Positions 7,094 to 14,141 are shown, counted from the stretch's first letter. The stretch: 20,338 nt of DNA from Deltaproteobacteria bacterium (GCA_023381945.1 JAMCQY010000136.1:1-20338), one strand, 5' to 3'. Translations and numbers: made by a program. The notes: generated by a model not told the origin, from the sequence alone.

Positions 7094-7543
7094 ATGAAAA
7101 AGCTGTTCAACATCTTGCTTTTGACCATCATGCTGGCCGGAGTCGCCCTCGCCGGCCTGCCCGGACCGTCCAGTGCCCAGGTTTATCCGCCCCCCACTGT
7201 GCAGCCTGTCGCCACCCCTTGGGTCGGGCCCAATACTCCCTGGGTTTATTACAACGGTGACTGGTTCCGGAATGGGGTCCTGCAATACTTTTTCGGCCCC
7301 CAATATGGCTGGGCCCCGTATTATGCGTACCCCCGAACCTACATTGTCAGACCCAATAACTGGTACGGACCCAGGTGGCATGATTGGTACCGGGCCCATC
7401 CGTCTTACTGGAATAATTTTCATCGCAGTTACCCCTATTGGCGCAACCACCAGGTCGGCCACCATTACGACCAGCGGTTCTATGAGCAATATCATCGTGG
7501 CCATGGCGGTGGCTGGCATCATGGCTGGCATGGGGAACACTAA
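7094..7543 (+). CDS. Secreted Tyr/Trp/His-rich protein of unknown function
   Basis: A 149-aa protein with a clear signal peptide: MKK start, hydrophobic LLLTIMLAGVALA, and likely cleavage after SSA (residue 28). The mature part is unusually rich in Tyr, Trp, Pro and His, with WYGPRWHDWYR and a C-terminal GHGGGWHHGWHG. No catalytic motif or known domain is recognised. Histidine clusters at the end could bind metal, and the aromatic-rich low-complexity composition suggests a surface or matrix component, but both are inference. The ATG at 7094 is preferred over an upstream TTG at 7055 because GGAG lies 7 bases before it and the signal peptide then starts at residue 1. It is served by the promoter at 6768-6796 and followed by a hairpin terminator at 7572-7611. 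Confidence 0.7.
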   Translation: MKKLFNILLLTIMLAGVALAGLPGPSSAQVYPPPTVQPVATPWVGPNTPWVYYNGDWFRNGVLQYFFGPQYGWAPYYAYPRTYIVRPNNWYGPRWHDWYRAHPSYWNNFHRSYPYWRNHQVGHHYDQRFYEQYHRGHGGGWHHGWHGEH

Positions 7544-7571
7544 GCAAACACAGTTGATCTGAAGTCAAATC

Positions 7572-7611
7572 CCGAGGAGGGTCAGAAACTTGGATCCTCC
7601 TCGGTAGTTTT
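7572..7611 (+). terminator. Intrinsic terminator-like hairpin after the aromatic-rich secreted gene
   Basis: CCGAGGAGGGTC (7572-7583) pairs with GATCCTCCTCGG (7593-7604), a 12-bp stem with one G-U pair and a 9-nt loop, followed by TAGTTTT. It separates the secreted protein gene from the CAP-domain gene. Confidence 0.65.
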
Positions 7612-7623
7612 GGCACCCCGGAT

Positions 7624-8229
7624 ATGATCTCAGTAAAGTTTGGAAAACCAGGAAGAATTGCCCTGGGCTTGGCCGGGATGCTGGCCGCTCTGATTTTCGA
7701 CGCGGGCTGTGGCCCATATCCGCTGCCGGCGTCCCAGATGCGAGCGTATCCGCCGCCGGTCTGGGGCCGCCCCGCGGCTTCGGTCCAGCCCTGGTCCCCG
7801 GGCTCAAGGCATCTCGGAGACGTGGAAGAGCGGATCTGGCGCTTCACCAACGCGGTGCGCAGGCAATACGGTCTCCCCCCCGTGGCTGAGTCCGGCGCGC
7901 TCTCCAGGGTTTCCCAGGCCTATTCCGATGACATGATAGTCCGCCATTTTTTCAGCCATACCAACCCCGAGGGTCAGACCGCCGGCGAACGTCTGAAGCC
8001 CTTTTACTCCGGACCCATTTACGGCTGGGGAGAAAACATCTGGGAGGGTTCTAACGTGTCCGCCGCCAATCCTGACGCCCTGGCCCGGCGCATTATGGAT
8101 TCCTGGATGTCAAGCTCCGGCCATCGGCAAAACATTCTCAGCCCGAACTATACCCACCTGGGCGTTGGCGTCGCCGCCCGCGGCCCGGAAATCCGCGCCA
8201 CCCAACTGTTCGCCACGCTGCGGCGCTAG
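7624..8229 (+). CDS. CAP/SCP-domain secreted protein
   Basis: A 201-aa exported protein with a CAP (SCP/PR-1) domain, a fold found in many bacterial envelope proteins such as YkwD. The N-terminus has a basic/hydrophobic export signal (residues 1-28) ending in a lone Cys29; the lipobox would read D-A-G-C, which is not canonical, so lipidation is uncertain. A proline-rich linker (about 30-60) precedes the domain. CAP signatures are HFFSHTNPEG (His112), GENIWEG (Glu137) and WMSSSGHRQNIL (His167), the classic cavity residues, then YTHLGVGVA. Bacterial CAP proteins are of uncertain biochemical role. The ribosome site is weak. It lies between the aromatic-rich protein and the LysM wall hydrolase, an envelope context. 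Confidence 0.85.
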   Translation: MISVKFGKPGRIALGLAGMLAALIFDAGCGPYPLPASQMRAYPPPVWGRPAASVQPWSPGSRHLGDVEERIWRFTNAVRRQYGLPPVAESGALSRVSQAYSDDMIVRHFFSHTNPEGQTAGERLKPFYSGPIYGWGENIWEGSNVSAANPDALARRIMDSWMSSSGHRQNILSPNYTHLGVGVAARGPEIRATQLFATLRR

Positions 8230-8314
8230 GCCGGGCATTATAAAACTGATCGAAGAGCGAATACCGGCATCCCTCCTCTGGTAGAGGCGCCCTCTCCGAA
8301 AGATCCTTTTCTTC

Positions 8315-8427
8315 TTTTTACAATCCCTGCTTCTGGCGGATCTCTCCTTATATGTCAATCATCTTATCTGAACTTTCTTTTAAACAACTTTATGCTATAT
8401 TCCCGCCAGAAGCAGGGATTGTAAAAA
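8315..8427. repeat. Perfect 25-bp inverted repeat with AT-rich 63-base centre
   Basis: The arms 8315-8339 and 8403-8427 are exact inverted copies (core CAATCCCTGCTTCTGGCGG on the left), enclosing 63 AT-rich bases that contain TATGCTATATT. The element fills most of the gap between the CAP gene and the LysM hydrolase. It contains no credible gene. It could be a miniature inverted-repeat element, a large attenuator-like hairpin, or the upstream region of the broken gene. Confidence 0.8.
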
Positions 8428-8474
8428 AAGTTATGCCGGCCGCCCCGGCACCAGGGCCGGGAAAAGGAGGAGGG

Positions 8475-9799
8475 TTGGCTAACCGTCTGGAAGATTACCG
8501 GGAGCAATACGAGCAGCTTTTCAAGGATTGCCAAATTATCGGCGCCGGCAAACAGCAGCAGGTGGACAAAGCCATTGCCGCCATGCAGGCCCATCAGGCC
8601 AGGTATGCCGCCCTGGCAGACCAACTGGGCATCCCCTGGTATTTCATCGCCGTGGTGCACCAGCGGGAGGCATCAGGGAATTTCAGCCGCAGCATGCGTG
8701 ACGGCCATCGCTTGCCGGCCGGCCTCAGCAGTGCGGCGGCTGGCACAACTGGAGCCTGGCCGGCCTGCTCTATCGCCTGGAAGCTTACAACGGCTTCGGC
8801 TACCGTAAATATCAGATTAGCTCGCCCTATCTCTGGAGTTTTGCCGCTTGCTACACCAGGGGCAAGTTCGTGGCGGACGGCAAATTCGATCCCGTTAAGA
8901 TAGATGAACAGCCCGGAGGTGCAGTCATCCTGCACCGCATGGCGGCGCAGGGACTGATCACTATCCAGGGGGCCGCCTCCCCCGCCCCGCAGACTCCGGT
9001 CACTTCCTCCTCAGGCCGCACCTACGTGGTGCAGCCCGGCGAAACCCTGTCGGCCATCGCCGCGACTCATGGTCTAGACTGGCGGGACTTGTGGGAAGCC
9101 AACCGGGCCCTGATTCCCAATCCGGACATCGTCCATCCCGGCCAGGAACTCTTCATTCCGGGCGCCGCCCCGAGTGGCGCACCCGGCGAGTCGCCCCCGA
9201 AACCTGGAGCGCCGACCACGGTTTATACCGTCAAGGCTGGCGACACTTTAGGGCGGATTGCCCAGGATCATGGCCTGACCCTGTCCCGCCTGATTGAGCT
9301 CAACCCCAACCTGATTCAAGCCGGGATGCAGCTTAAGGTGCCGGCGCCGGCGGCTGCGACACCGGGATCAAAACCGGACGCGGGGGAGGCGCCAGCCTGG
9401 CTGGTGATCGCCCGGGAGGAGGAAAGCCGCAAGATTCACGAATTTCCGGGGCAATGGCGGGATAATCCGCGGATCATCGAGTATCTTAAATCCACCAGCT
9501 ATGACGGGACGCTTCACGACGAAGTCCCCTGGTGCTCGGCCTTCGTCAATTGGTGCATCACGCAGGCCGGGCTGAAAGGCACGGGCAGCGCCGCCGCCTC
9601 TTCGTGGCGTAACTGGGGTCAAAAACTGACGCAGCCCCGACTCGGTTGCATCGTGGTCCTGAACCATCACGTCGGGTTTTACGCCGGGGCTGCTGGAGAC
9701 CAGATAGTCTTGCTCGGAGGTAATCAGAGCAACACGATCAATACGGAGAAGAAAGATTCAGGCGAAGTATTGGCCTATCGCTGGCCGTCCAATGCCTGA
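8475..9799 (+). pseudogene. Frameshifted lysozyme-like / 2x LysM / TIGR02594-type wall hydrolase
   Basis: One gene is split between two frames. The first part starts best at TTG 8475, preceded by AAAGGAGG, and reads a lysozyme-like domain (LEDYREQYEQLF, then IPWYFIAVVHQREASGNF with Glu65). After about GHRLPAG it drifts into nonsense, while the -1 frame picks up with WHNWSLAGLLYRLEAYNG from about 8740 and continues to 9799. A TGA in that second frame at 8699-8701 confines the break to about 8702-8745, near the tract GCCGGCCGG; one missing base would restore a ~441-aa protein. Downstream are two LysM repeats (TYVVQPGETL and TVYTVKAGDTL, about composite residues 183-229 and 250-290) and a C-terminal Cys hydrolase-like domain with DEVPWCSAFVNWC (about 307-441). 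The product would bind and cleave peptidoglycan. No signal peptide is seen. It could be a real pseudogene or a sequencing error. Confidence 0.8.
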
Positions 9800-9813
9800 A
9801 TCAAAGCTGTAAA

Positions 9814-9841
9814 GTAAGGGCGGTTCTGGGACCGCCCTTAC
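9814..9841. terminator. Bidirectional terminator-like hairpin between convergent genes
   Basis: GTAAGGGCGGT (9814-9824) and ACCGCCCTTAC (9831-9841) form a perfect 11-bp stem with a 6-nt loop, lying exactly between the LysM hydrolase and fabD 3' ends. No T-run follows on either strand, so termination is likely but not assured. Confidence 0.55.
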
Positions 9842-9850
9842 AGCATGAAC

Positions 9851-10792
9851 TCATTTCCTCGCTGTGGCCGCCAGTTTTTCCAGACCTTCCCGGTTTTCTA
9901 CATTGAAGAAACTTTCCTTGGGCTCTTCCGGCAAAATCTTGCGCACCAGCCCGGTAAGGACGTTTTTGGGTCCCACCTCCACCCAGGTGTCGATGCCGGC
10001 GGCCTTGAGATTGAGGATCAGTTCAGCCCAACGCACCGGCGAAGTGAGCTGTCCGGACATGCGCTGGCGCAAAAGCTCCGGGTTGGTTTCCGGCGCCGCG
10101 GTGGCATTGAGATAAATGGGGAGTTGGGGAGGCTTAAAAGACAGATCGGCAAGGCAGGCAGTGAAATCCGCCGTGGCTCCTTCCATCAGCGGCGAATGCC
10201 AGGCGCCCGAGACTTTCAGCGGCACCACCCGGCCGCCCTCAGCCTTGGCCAGATTGCCGGCCTTGGCCACCAGTTCCGGGGTCCCTGAAACCACGGTCTG
10301 CTCCCGGGTGTTGAAGTTCGCCAACCCAACGGGGCCTTCTTTGGTCAGGGGGTGCACCAGACCCTTCAGTTTCTCCGAGGTCAGGCCGATAACCGCCGCC
10401 ATGGCCCCAGGATATTTTTGGGCTTCCCGGTGCATCAGGCGGCCCCGTTCCCGCACCGCCGCCAGGGTGTCCGCCGCGTTCAGCACCCCGGCGGCGTGCA
10501 GGGCGCTGTATTCCCCCAGGCTGTGGCCGCAGACTGCCCGTGGAGTGATCCCGGCCTGCTGCAAGGCCTGATAAATACAGAGATTGACCACGGTGATGGC
10601 CGGTTGCAGGTTCACCGTCTCGGTGAGCTCTTCCATGGGCCCCTGAAAAATCAGGCGCTTTAAGGGCAGGCCGGTGGTCTTCTCGGCTAAATCAAATAAA
10701 TCCCGCGCTTTGGAATCCGTCTCATACAAATCTTTTCCCATGCCCATGTACTGGGACCCCTGGCCGGGAAAAATGAAGGCGATCTGGGACAT
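9851..10792 (-). CDS. fabD: Malonyl-CoA:ACP transacylase (FabD)
   Basis: Transfers malonyl from CoA to acyl carrier protein, feeding type II fatty-acid synthesis in the cytoplasm. The 313-aa length is typical. Motifs are FPGQGSQYMGMG (residues 8-19, oxyanion Gln11), the nucleophile elbow GHSLGEYSA with Ser91, the carboxylate-binding Arg118 in ERGRLM, and the catalytic His199 in SGAWHSPLM. The ATG at 10790-10792 has a GAGGTG ribosome site. Other fab genes are not in the window; it stands alone behind the thi cluster on the same strand with a 207-base gap. A 16-base palindrome at 10825-10840 overlaps a plausible -35 region, so it likely has its own regulated promoter. Confidence 0.96.
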   Translation of the reverse strand: MSQIAFIFPGQGSQYMGMGKDLYETDSKARDLFDLAEKTTGLPLKRLIFQGPMEELTETVNLQPAITVVNLCIYQALQQAGITPRAVCGHSLGEYSALHAAGVLNAADTLAAVRERGRLMHREAQKYPGAMAAVIGLTSEKLKGLVHPLTKEGPVGLANFNTREQTVVSGTPELVAKAGNLAKAEGGRVVPLKVSGAWHSPLMEGATADFTACLADLSFKPPQLPIYLNATAAPETNPELLRQRMSGQLTSPVRWAELILNLKAAGIDTWVEVGPKNVLTGLVRKILPEEPKESFFNVENREGLEKLAATARK

Positions 10793-10810
10793 GCTGCACC
10801 TCGATCAAAG

Positions 10811-10840
10811 ATTTTATGTAGTTGCCAAAAGTTCTTTTGG
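10811..10840 (-). promoter_or_regulatory. Possible fabD promoter with overlapping palindrome
   Basis: On the minus strand TAAAAT (complement of 10811-10816) is a good -10. At 17 nt upstream lies a poor -35 (CAAAAG, complement of 10834-10839) inside the palindrome CCAAAAG-TT-CTTTTGG (10825-10840). A weak -35 covered by a palindrome suggests regulator binding; which regulator is unknown. Confidence 0.35.
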
Positions 10841-10858
10841 ATACGTAATTTATTGGTA

Positions 10859-10880
10859 GGGGCACGGCGTGCCGTGCCCT
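10859..10880. repeat. Short palindromic repeat GGGCACGGC/GCCGTGCCC
   Basis: GGGCACGGC (10860-10868) and GCCGTGCCC (10871-10879) are perfect inverted arms around GT. It is a REP-like intergenic hairpin without a T-run, similar in build to the one at 991-1015. Confidence 0.6.
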
Positions 10881-10975
10881 CAGTTTGCTGTAATAACCCT
10901 AATTTATCTCACGGCTACGGCGGTTATGCAATCGTTGCGGCAGCCAAAGCTTTTAACGACTGTTCAGGAGCAGAA

Positions 10976-10995
10976 GGCGGGCATGGAGGCCCGCC
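10976..10995. repeat. Palindromic repeat GGCGGGC/GCCCGCC next to thiE stop
   Basis: Arms at 10976-10982 and 10989-10995 with loop ATGGAG, immediately downstream of the thiE stop, could stabilise or end the thi transcript. A related hairpin with loop ATTGAA lies at 20032-20063, so it is probably a dispersed repeat. Confidence 0.55.
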
Positions 10996-10999
10996 CCAC

Positions 11000-11644
11000 C
11001 TAGTGGGAGAGAATCGCCTCCCTCAAGGCCCGGGCCGCGGCGCGGACATCCGGGGCGGCGGTGACGGCGCTCATCACCGCCGGGTGACGGGCTCCCCGGG
11101 GGACCACCTGGGCGATGTTGCTCTGATTGATGCCGCCCATGGTGCTCCAGGGAATCTTAAGGTGCGGAGCAATATGAGAAATGGCCTCCACTCCCAGGGA
11201 AACTGCCTGAGGCTTGGTGGCGGTGGGAAAAATCGGCCCGATATTGACGTAACTCGCCCCGGCCTCCTGGGCCGCCAGGGCCTCCTCCAGCGAATGGCTG
11301 GACGCGCCGATAAGCAAATCCGAGGCGATTCTCCGGGCCGCGGCCACCGGCAGGTCGTTCTGACCCAGGTGGACCCCGTCAGCTCCCGCGGCCAGGGCGA
11401 TGTCCACCCGGTCGTCGATAATCAGTAAGGCCCCGGCGGCGGAAGTTAGCCGGCGGAATTTTCCCGCCAGCTCATACATTTCGCAGCCAAACAGGTCCTT
11501 TTCCCGGAGTTGCACAATCCCTACCCCGGCCTCCAGAACCCTGGCCAACACCTCCAGAGCGGTACGGCCGGCGCAAAAGGATTCGGTGATGACCACATAG
11601 AGGTCGGCTCGCTCAAATGCAACTAGACGTTGGGCCAAATCCAT
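11000..11644 (-). CDS. thiE: Thiamine-phosphate synthase (ThiE)
   Basis: Joins HMP pyrophosphate and thiazole phosphate carboxylate to form thiamine monophosphate. The 214-aa TIM-barrel protein shows VQLREKD (pyrophosphate-binding Arg/Lys, near residue 45), DGVHLGQNDLP (near 89-99), GPIFPTATK (near 139-147) and the Gly-Gly-Ile phosphate loop STMGGI. The start ATG (11642-11644) overlaps the thiS stop by one base (TGATG), so the two are translationally coupled. Downstream, a GGCGGGC hairpin follows the stop. A short N-terminal extension of about 10 residues precedes the first strand. The family is clear; TenI, a non-catalytic relative, is unlikely because the REKD and GQNDLP motifs are complete. 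Confidence 0.93.
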   Translation of the reverse strand: MDLAQRLVAFERADLYVVITESFCAGRTALEVLARVLEAGVGIVQLREKDLFGCEMYELAGKFRRLTSAAGALLIIDDRVDIALAAGADGVHLGQNDLPVAAARRIASDLLIGASSHSLEEALAAQEAGASYVNIGPIFPTATKPQAVSLGVEAISHIAPHLKIPWSTMGGINQSNIAQVVPRGARHPAVMSAVTAAPDVRAAARALREAILSH

Positions 11645-11841
11645 CAGCCTCCTCCCACCAGGCGCACCAGTTCCAGGACGTCGCCTTCGGTCAACCGCGT
11701 GTCCCGGAAGGCCTCCCGGTCCACGATCTCCCGGTTGCGTTCCACCACGGTGGCCTGGGGGTGCAGGCCCAGTTCTTCCAGCAGGTCCAATATGGTTCGC
11801 GCCTCCACTTCCCGGTCCTGGCCGTTGATGATCAATTTCAC
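11644..11841 (-). CDS. thiS: Sulfur-carrier protein ThiS
   Basis: A 65-aa ubiquitin-fold protein that is adenylated at its C-terminus, loaded as a thiocarboxylate, and donates sulfur to ThiG for the thiazole ring. It begins MKLIINGQDREVE, contains the usual GDVLELVRLVGGG ending, and terminates in three glycines where two is the norm; the last Gly is what is activated. The start is set at GTG 11839-11841, with AGGAG about 8 bases upstream; a longer in-frame extension to 11874 would be poorly conserved. It overlaps thiE by one base (TGATG). Upstream, 123 bases to thiH are taken up mainly by the hairpin repeat at 11865-11959. Confidence 0.92.
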   Translation of the reverse strand: MKLIINGQDREVEARTILDLLEELGLHPQATVVERNREIVDREAFRDTRLTEGDVLELVRLVGGG

Positions 11842-11864
11842 GACAACTGCTCCTAAAGTCTTTA

Positions 11865-11959
11865 TCTCACGCAAAGGCGCAAAGTCGCAAAGAAAGACGC
11901 CAAAGAATTATTTTTATTAAAACTCTTGCGTCTTGGCGTCTTGGCGTCTTTGCGTGAGA
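11865..11959. repeat. CTCACGCAAAGGCGCAAAG hairpin repeat, copy 1
   Basis: A 95-base near-palindrome that opens TCTCACGCAAAGGCGC and closes GTCTTTGCGTGAGA, with an AT-rich centre. It fills the thiS-thiH gap. Arms are built from short CGCAAAG/CGCCAAAG units. Full copy 2 is at 14963-15057 and a half copy at 17496-17519. Confidence 0.8.
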
Positions 11960-11964
11960 AATTT

Positions 11965-13110
11965 TTATTCCACAAAAGCTTTGTCAAAATCCTTCCACAC
12001 CGGGTCGTAGCCGGCCCGGCGGATGGCTGCCGCCACTTCCTCCGGGCTGCGGCGGTCTTCGATCTCGAACTGCTCCAACGCGGCGTCGTTGTCCAGGTGG
12101 GCGTAACCTCCGGGCCGGGTGGAGGAGCCGGCGCTCATCATGGTCACCCCCAGGGGGATCAGGCGGTCACGGAGCGCGGCGCTCTCCCGGGTCGAGAGGT
12201 TGAACCCCACCTCCGGCAGAAAGAGCCTAAGAGCCAGCATCAACTGCACCAGCTCCCGGTCGGATGGGAGGTGCTGCACCTGGAAGCGCTCCGGGGCGTG
12301 GCGCAGCCGCGGAAAGGAGATGGAGACCGCGCTCTGCCAGCACTCCTTCTGGAGCTGGCGGGCGTGCAGTCCCATCCAGAAGCCATCGGCCCACCAGTGA
12401 TAGAGGCCCAAAAGCGCCCCGATGCTGAGCCGCCGCACCCCTGCCCGGCCCGCCCGGGTGACGGCCTCCAGGCGGTAGTCATAATCGCGCTTGCGGCCGC
12501 GGTGGTGCACCGCGGCGTAGGTCTCCCGGTGGTAGGTCTCCATGTAGAGGGTGACGCCTTCCAAGCCGCGGTCCACCAAGGCGCGGTAGCCCGCCTCCTC
12601 CAGGGCGTAAATCTCCACGGCTACGGAGACGAAATATTCCCGGGCGATGGCTACGGCCTGGGCCAAGTACTCCAGCGGCGCCACCTTGGGGGCCTCGCCG
12701 GTGAGCAGCAGGATGTTTTGGAAGCCATAGCCGGCGAGGATAGCGCATTCGGCGCGGATTTCTTCCATGGTTAGGGTGCGCCTCTCGCCCCGGCTCCCGG
12801 AGTGCAGGGCGTAGCCGCAATAGAGGCAGTCGGAGTGGCAGATATTGGAGAGATAAATGGGGGCGTAGAGCCCGATGGTGCGTCCGAAGTGTTGCCGGGT
12901 GAGATGGTGCGCCGCCTGGGCCATGTCCTCCAGGAAAGGCGCGGCCGCAGGCGACAGCAGCGCTGCCAGGTCCTCTGGAAACAACTGCTCCCGGCGCAAG
13001 GCCCGCTTCACGTCCTCGGCCCCGGCCCGGTTCATGAGTTCGCGCAGGCGAACCTCAGGCCAGCTATCCAAAATTTTGGCAAAGGAAGAATATTTTGATG
13101 CGGTTTTCAT
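11965..13110 (-). CDS. thiH: 2-iminoacetate synthase (ThiH), radical SAM tyrosine lyase
   Basis: Cleaves tyrosine with a 5'-deoxyadenosyl radical to give dehydroglycine (2-iminoacetate), the glycine-derived precursor of the thiazole, in place of the aerobic ThiO oxidase. Its presence suits an anaerobe. The protein is 381 aa from ATG 13108-13110. The radical-SAM cluster motif is SNICHSDCLYCGY (Cys91, Cys95, Cys98, CX3CX2C). MTMMSAGSSTRPGGY-like C-terminal region and MEEIRAECAILAGYGF match ThiH. A longer in-frame extension to 13224 is rejected because it would run through a dispersed repeat and lacks homology-like content. No good ribosome site is seen before the ATG. It lies between the cyclase gene and thiS. 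Confidence 0.93.
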   Translation of the reverse strand: MKTASKYSSFAKILDSWPEVRLRELMNRAGAEDVKRALRREQLFPEDLAALLSPAAAPFLEDMAQAAHHLTRQHFGRTIGLYAPIYLSNICHSDCLYCGYALHSGSRGERRTLTMEEIRAECAILAGYGFQNILLLTGEAPKVAPLEYLAQAVAIAREYFVSVAVEIYALEEAGYRALVDRGLEGVTLYMETYHRETYAAVHHRGRKRDYDYRLEAVTRAGRAGVRRLSIGALLGLYHWWADGFWMGLHARQLQKECWQSAVSISFPRLRHAPERFQVQHLPSDRELVQLMLALRLFLPEVGFNLSTRESAALRDRLIPLGVTMMSAGSSTRPGGYAHLDNDAALEQFEIEDRRSPEEVAAAIRRAGYDPVWKDFDKAFVE

Positions 13111-13123
13111 TAGCAAAATCTTG

Positions 13124-13172
13124 GTAGCGCAGGCTTCCAGCCTGTGCCTTTTGCAGGCTAGGCTGCGGCTAC
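13124..13172. repeat. GCAGGCT-type repeat upstream of thiH
   Basis: Contains the hairpin CAGGCT-TCC-AGCCTG and outer arms GTAGC (13124-13128) / GCTAC (13168-13172). It shares AGCCTGTGCCTT with the repeat at 1054-1142. It fills the cyclase-thiH gap. Confidence 0.6.
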
Positions 13173-13220
13173 AATTTGCTTCCCTTTCGCAAGCCGGGCT
13201 TATTTCCGTGGAGTTTAAGG

Positions 13221-14141
13221 TCACGCCTCATTTAATCCCACGATCTCATAAAGGTTATATTTACCGCTTTTGCCGGGCAGTTTCAGCCGGACCTGGCGGC
13301 CCAAACTTACCCGGTCTTTCACCAGGGCGTAAGTATCTTCGGAGATGAGAAACTGGGTGCCGGCTTCCTTGTTGGCAGTCTCGACGCGGCTGGCGAGATT
13401 CACCGCATCCCCGATGACCGTCACCTTTTTATGGCCGGGGGAGCCGACCTTACCCGCCACTACCTGGCCGTAATGGAGACCGACGCGAATCTGAAAACTC
13501 TGATGATATAAACCCTCCAGATAAGGCTTGAGGCTCCGGACCGCCTCAATCAACTCCAAGCCCGCCTGGACCGCCCGTAAGGCCCCCTCGGATGAATCGT
13601 CGGCCTCAAAGAGCGCCATGAAACCATCGCCCATGTAGTTATTGATAGTCCCGCCATGGCGTTCAATCACCTTACCCGCTTGCTGGAAGTAGAGGTTCAG
13701 GACATGAATGACATCGTAATGCAGCAGATTTTCGGCAAACGGGGTGAATCCACGAATATCGGCAAAGAGGATCAAGATATACTTCTCGACCCCGATGGAA
13801 CAAGGCTCAGCCCCTTCGATGTAAAGGCTGTCCACATCCACATCTTCAAGAATATCGGTCACCAGGCGGCGAAGTTTGACCTTGCCGGTAACCACGGTCT
13901 GGCAAGCCAGCCGCACCTGCGGCTCCAGCCGCAACATCTCGGCAATGGCCTGCTCTTCAGGATTGCGCGGGGCACAATTTCCCAAACCCTCAAGCACAAC
14001 CACGCGGCAGGTGGAGCACCGGGCGCTGCCCCCACAAAAAGAAGCATGCGGGATACCGGCTCGGAGCCCGGCCTGGAGAATCGTCTCACCTTCGTGGGCA
14101 TTAATTTTTTGGTTATCCGGCAGGAAATGAATTAGAGGCAT
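13221..14141 (-). CDS. [2Fe-2S] ferredoxin-class III adenylate/guanylate cyclase fusion
   Basis: A 306-aa two-domain protein. Residues ~1-95 are a plant/adrenodoxin-like ferredoxin with Cys36, Cys42, Cys45 and Cys80 (CX5CX2C...C). Residues ~118-300 are a class III nucleotide cyclase: FADIRGFT gives metal ligand Asp128, NNYMGDGFMALF gives Asp172, and VIGDAVNLASRVE gives the transition-state Asn248 and Arg252. The purine-selecting lysine expected four residues before Asp172 is Asn168; Thr241 fills the partner position. It should make cAMP (or another cyclic nucleotide) in the cytoplasm, possibly in response to redox state or oxygen. Ribosome site AGGGGG precedes ATG 14139-14141. It sits between thiG (21-base gap) and thiH on the same strand, so it is probably co-transcribed with thiamine genes. 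No membrane segment is present. Confidence 0.9.
   Translation of the reverse strand: MPLIHFLPDNQKINAHEGETILQAGLRAGIPHASFCGGSARCSTCRVVVLEGLGNCAPRNPEEQAIAEMLRLEPQVRLACQTVVTGKVKLRRLVTDILEDVDVDSLYIEGAEPCSIGVEKYILILFADIRGFTPFAENLLHYDVIHVLNLYFQQAGKVIERHGGTINNYMGDGFMALFEADDSSEGALRAVQAGLELIEAVRSLKPYLEGLYHQSFQIRVGLHYGQVVAGKVGSPGHKKVTVIGDAVNLASRVETANKEAGTQFLISEDTYALVKDRVSLGRQVRLKLPGKSGKYNLYEIVGLNEA

Noticed and set aside
8690..8760. Programmed -1 ribosomal frameshift in the LysM hydrolase gene
   Set aside because: No slippery heptamer (X-XXY-YYZ) is visible between the TGA at 8699-8701 and the resumption of the second frame; a plain indel explains it better.
11926..12774. 282-codon plus-strand frame over thiH
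   Set aside because: Antisense shadow of the radical SAM gene; starts within the hairpin repeat at 11865-11959.
13111..13224. N-terminal extension of thiH to 13224
   Set aside because: It would run through the GCAGGCT repeat and slightly overlap the cyclase end; the family start fits ATG 13108-13110.
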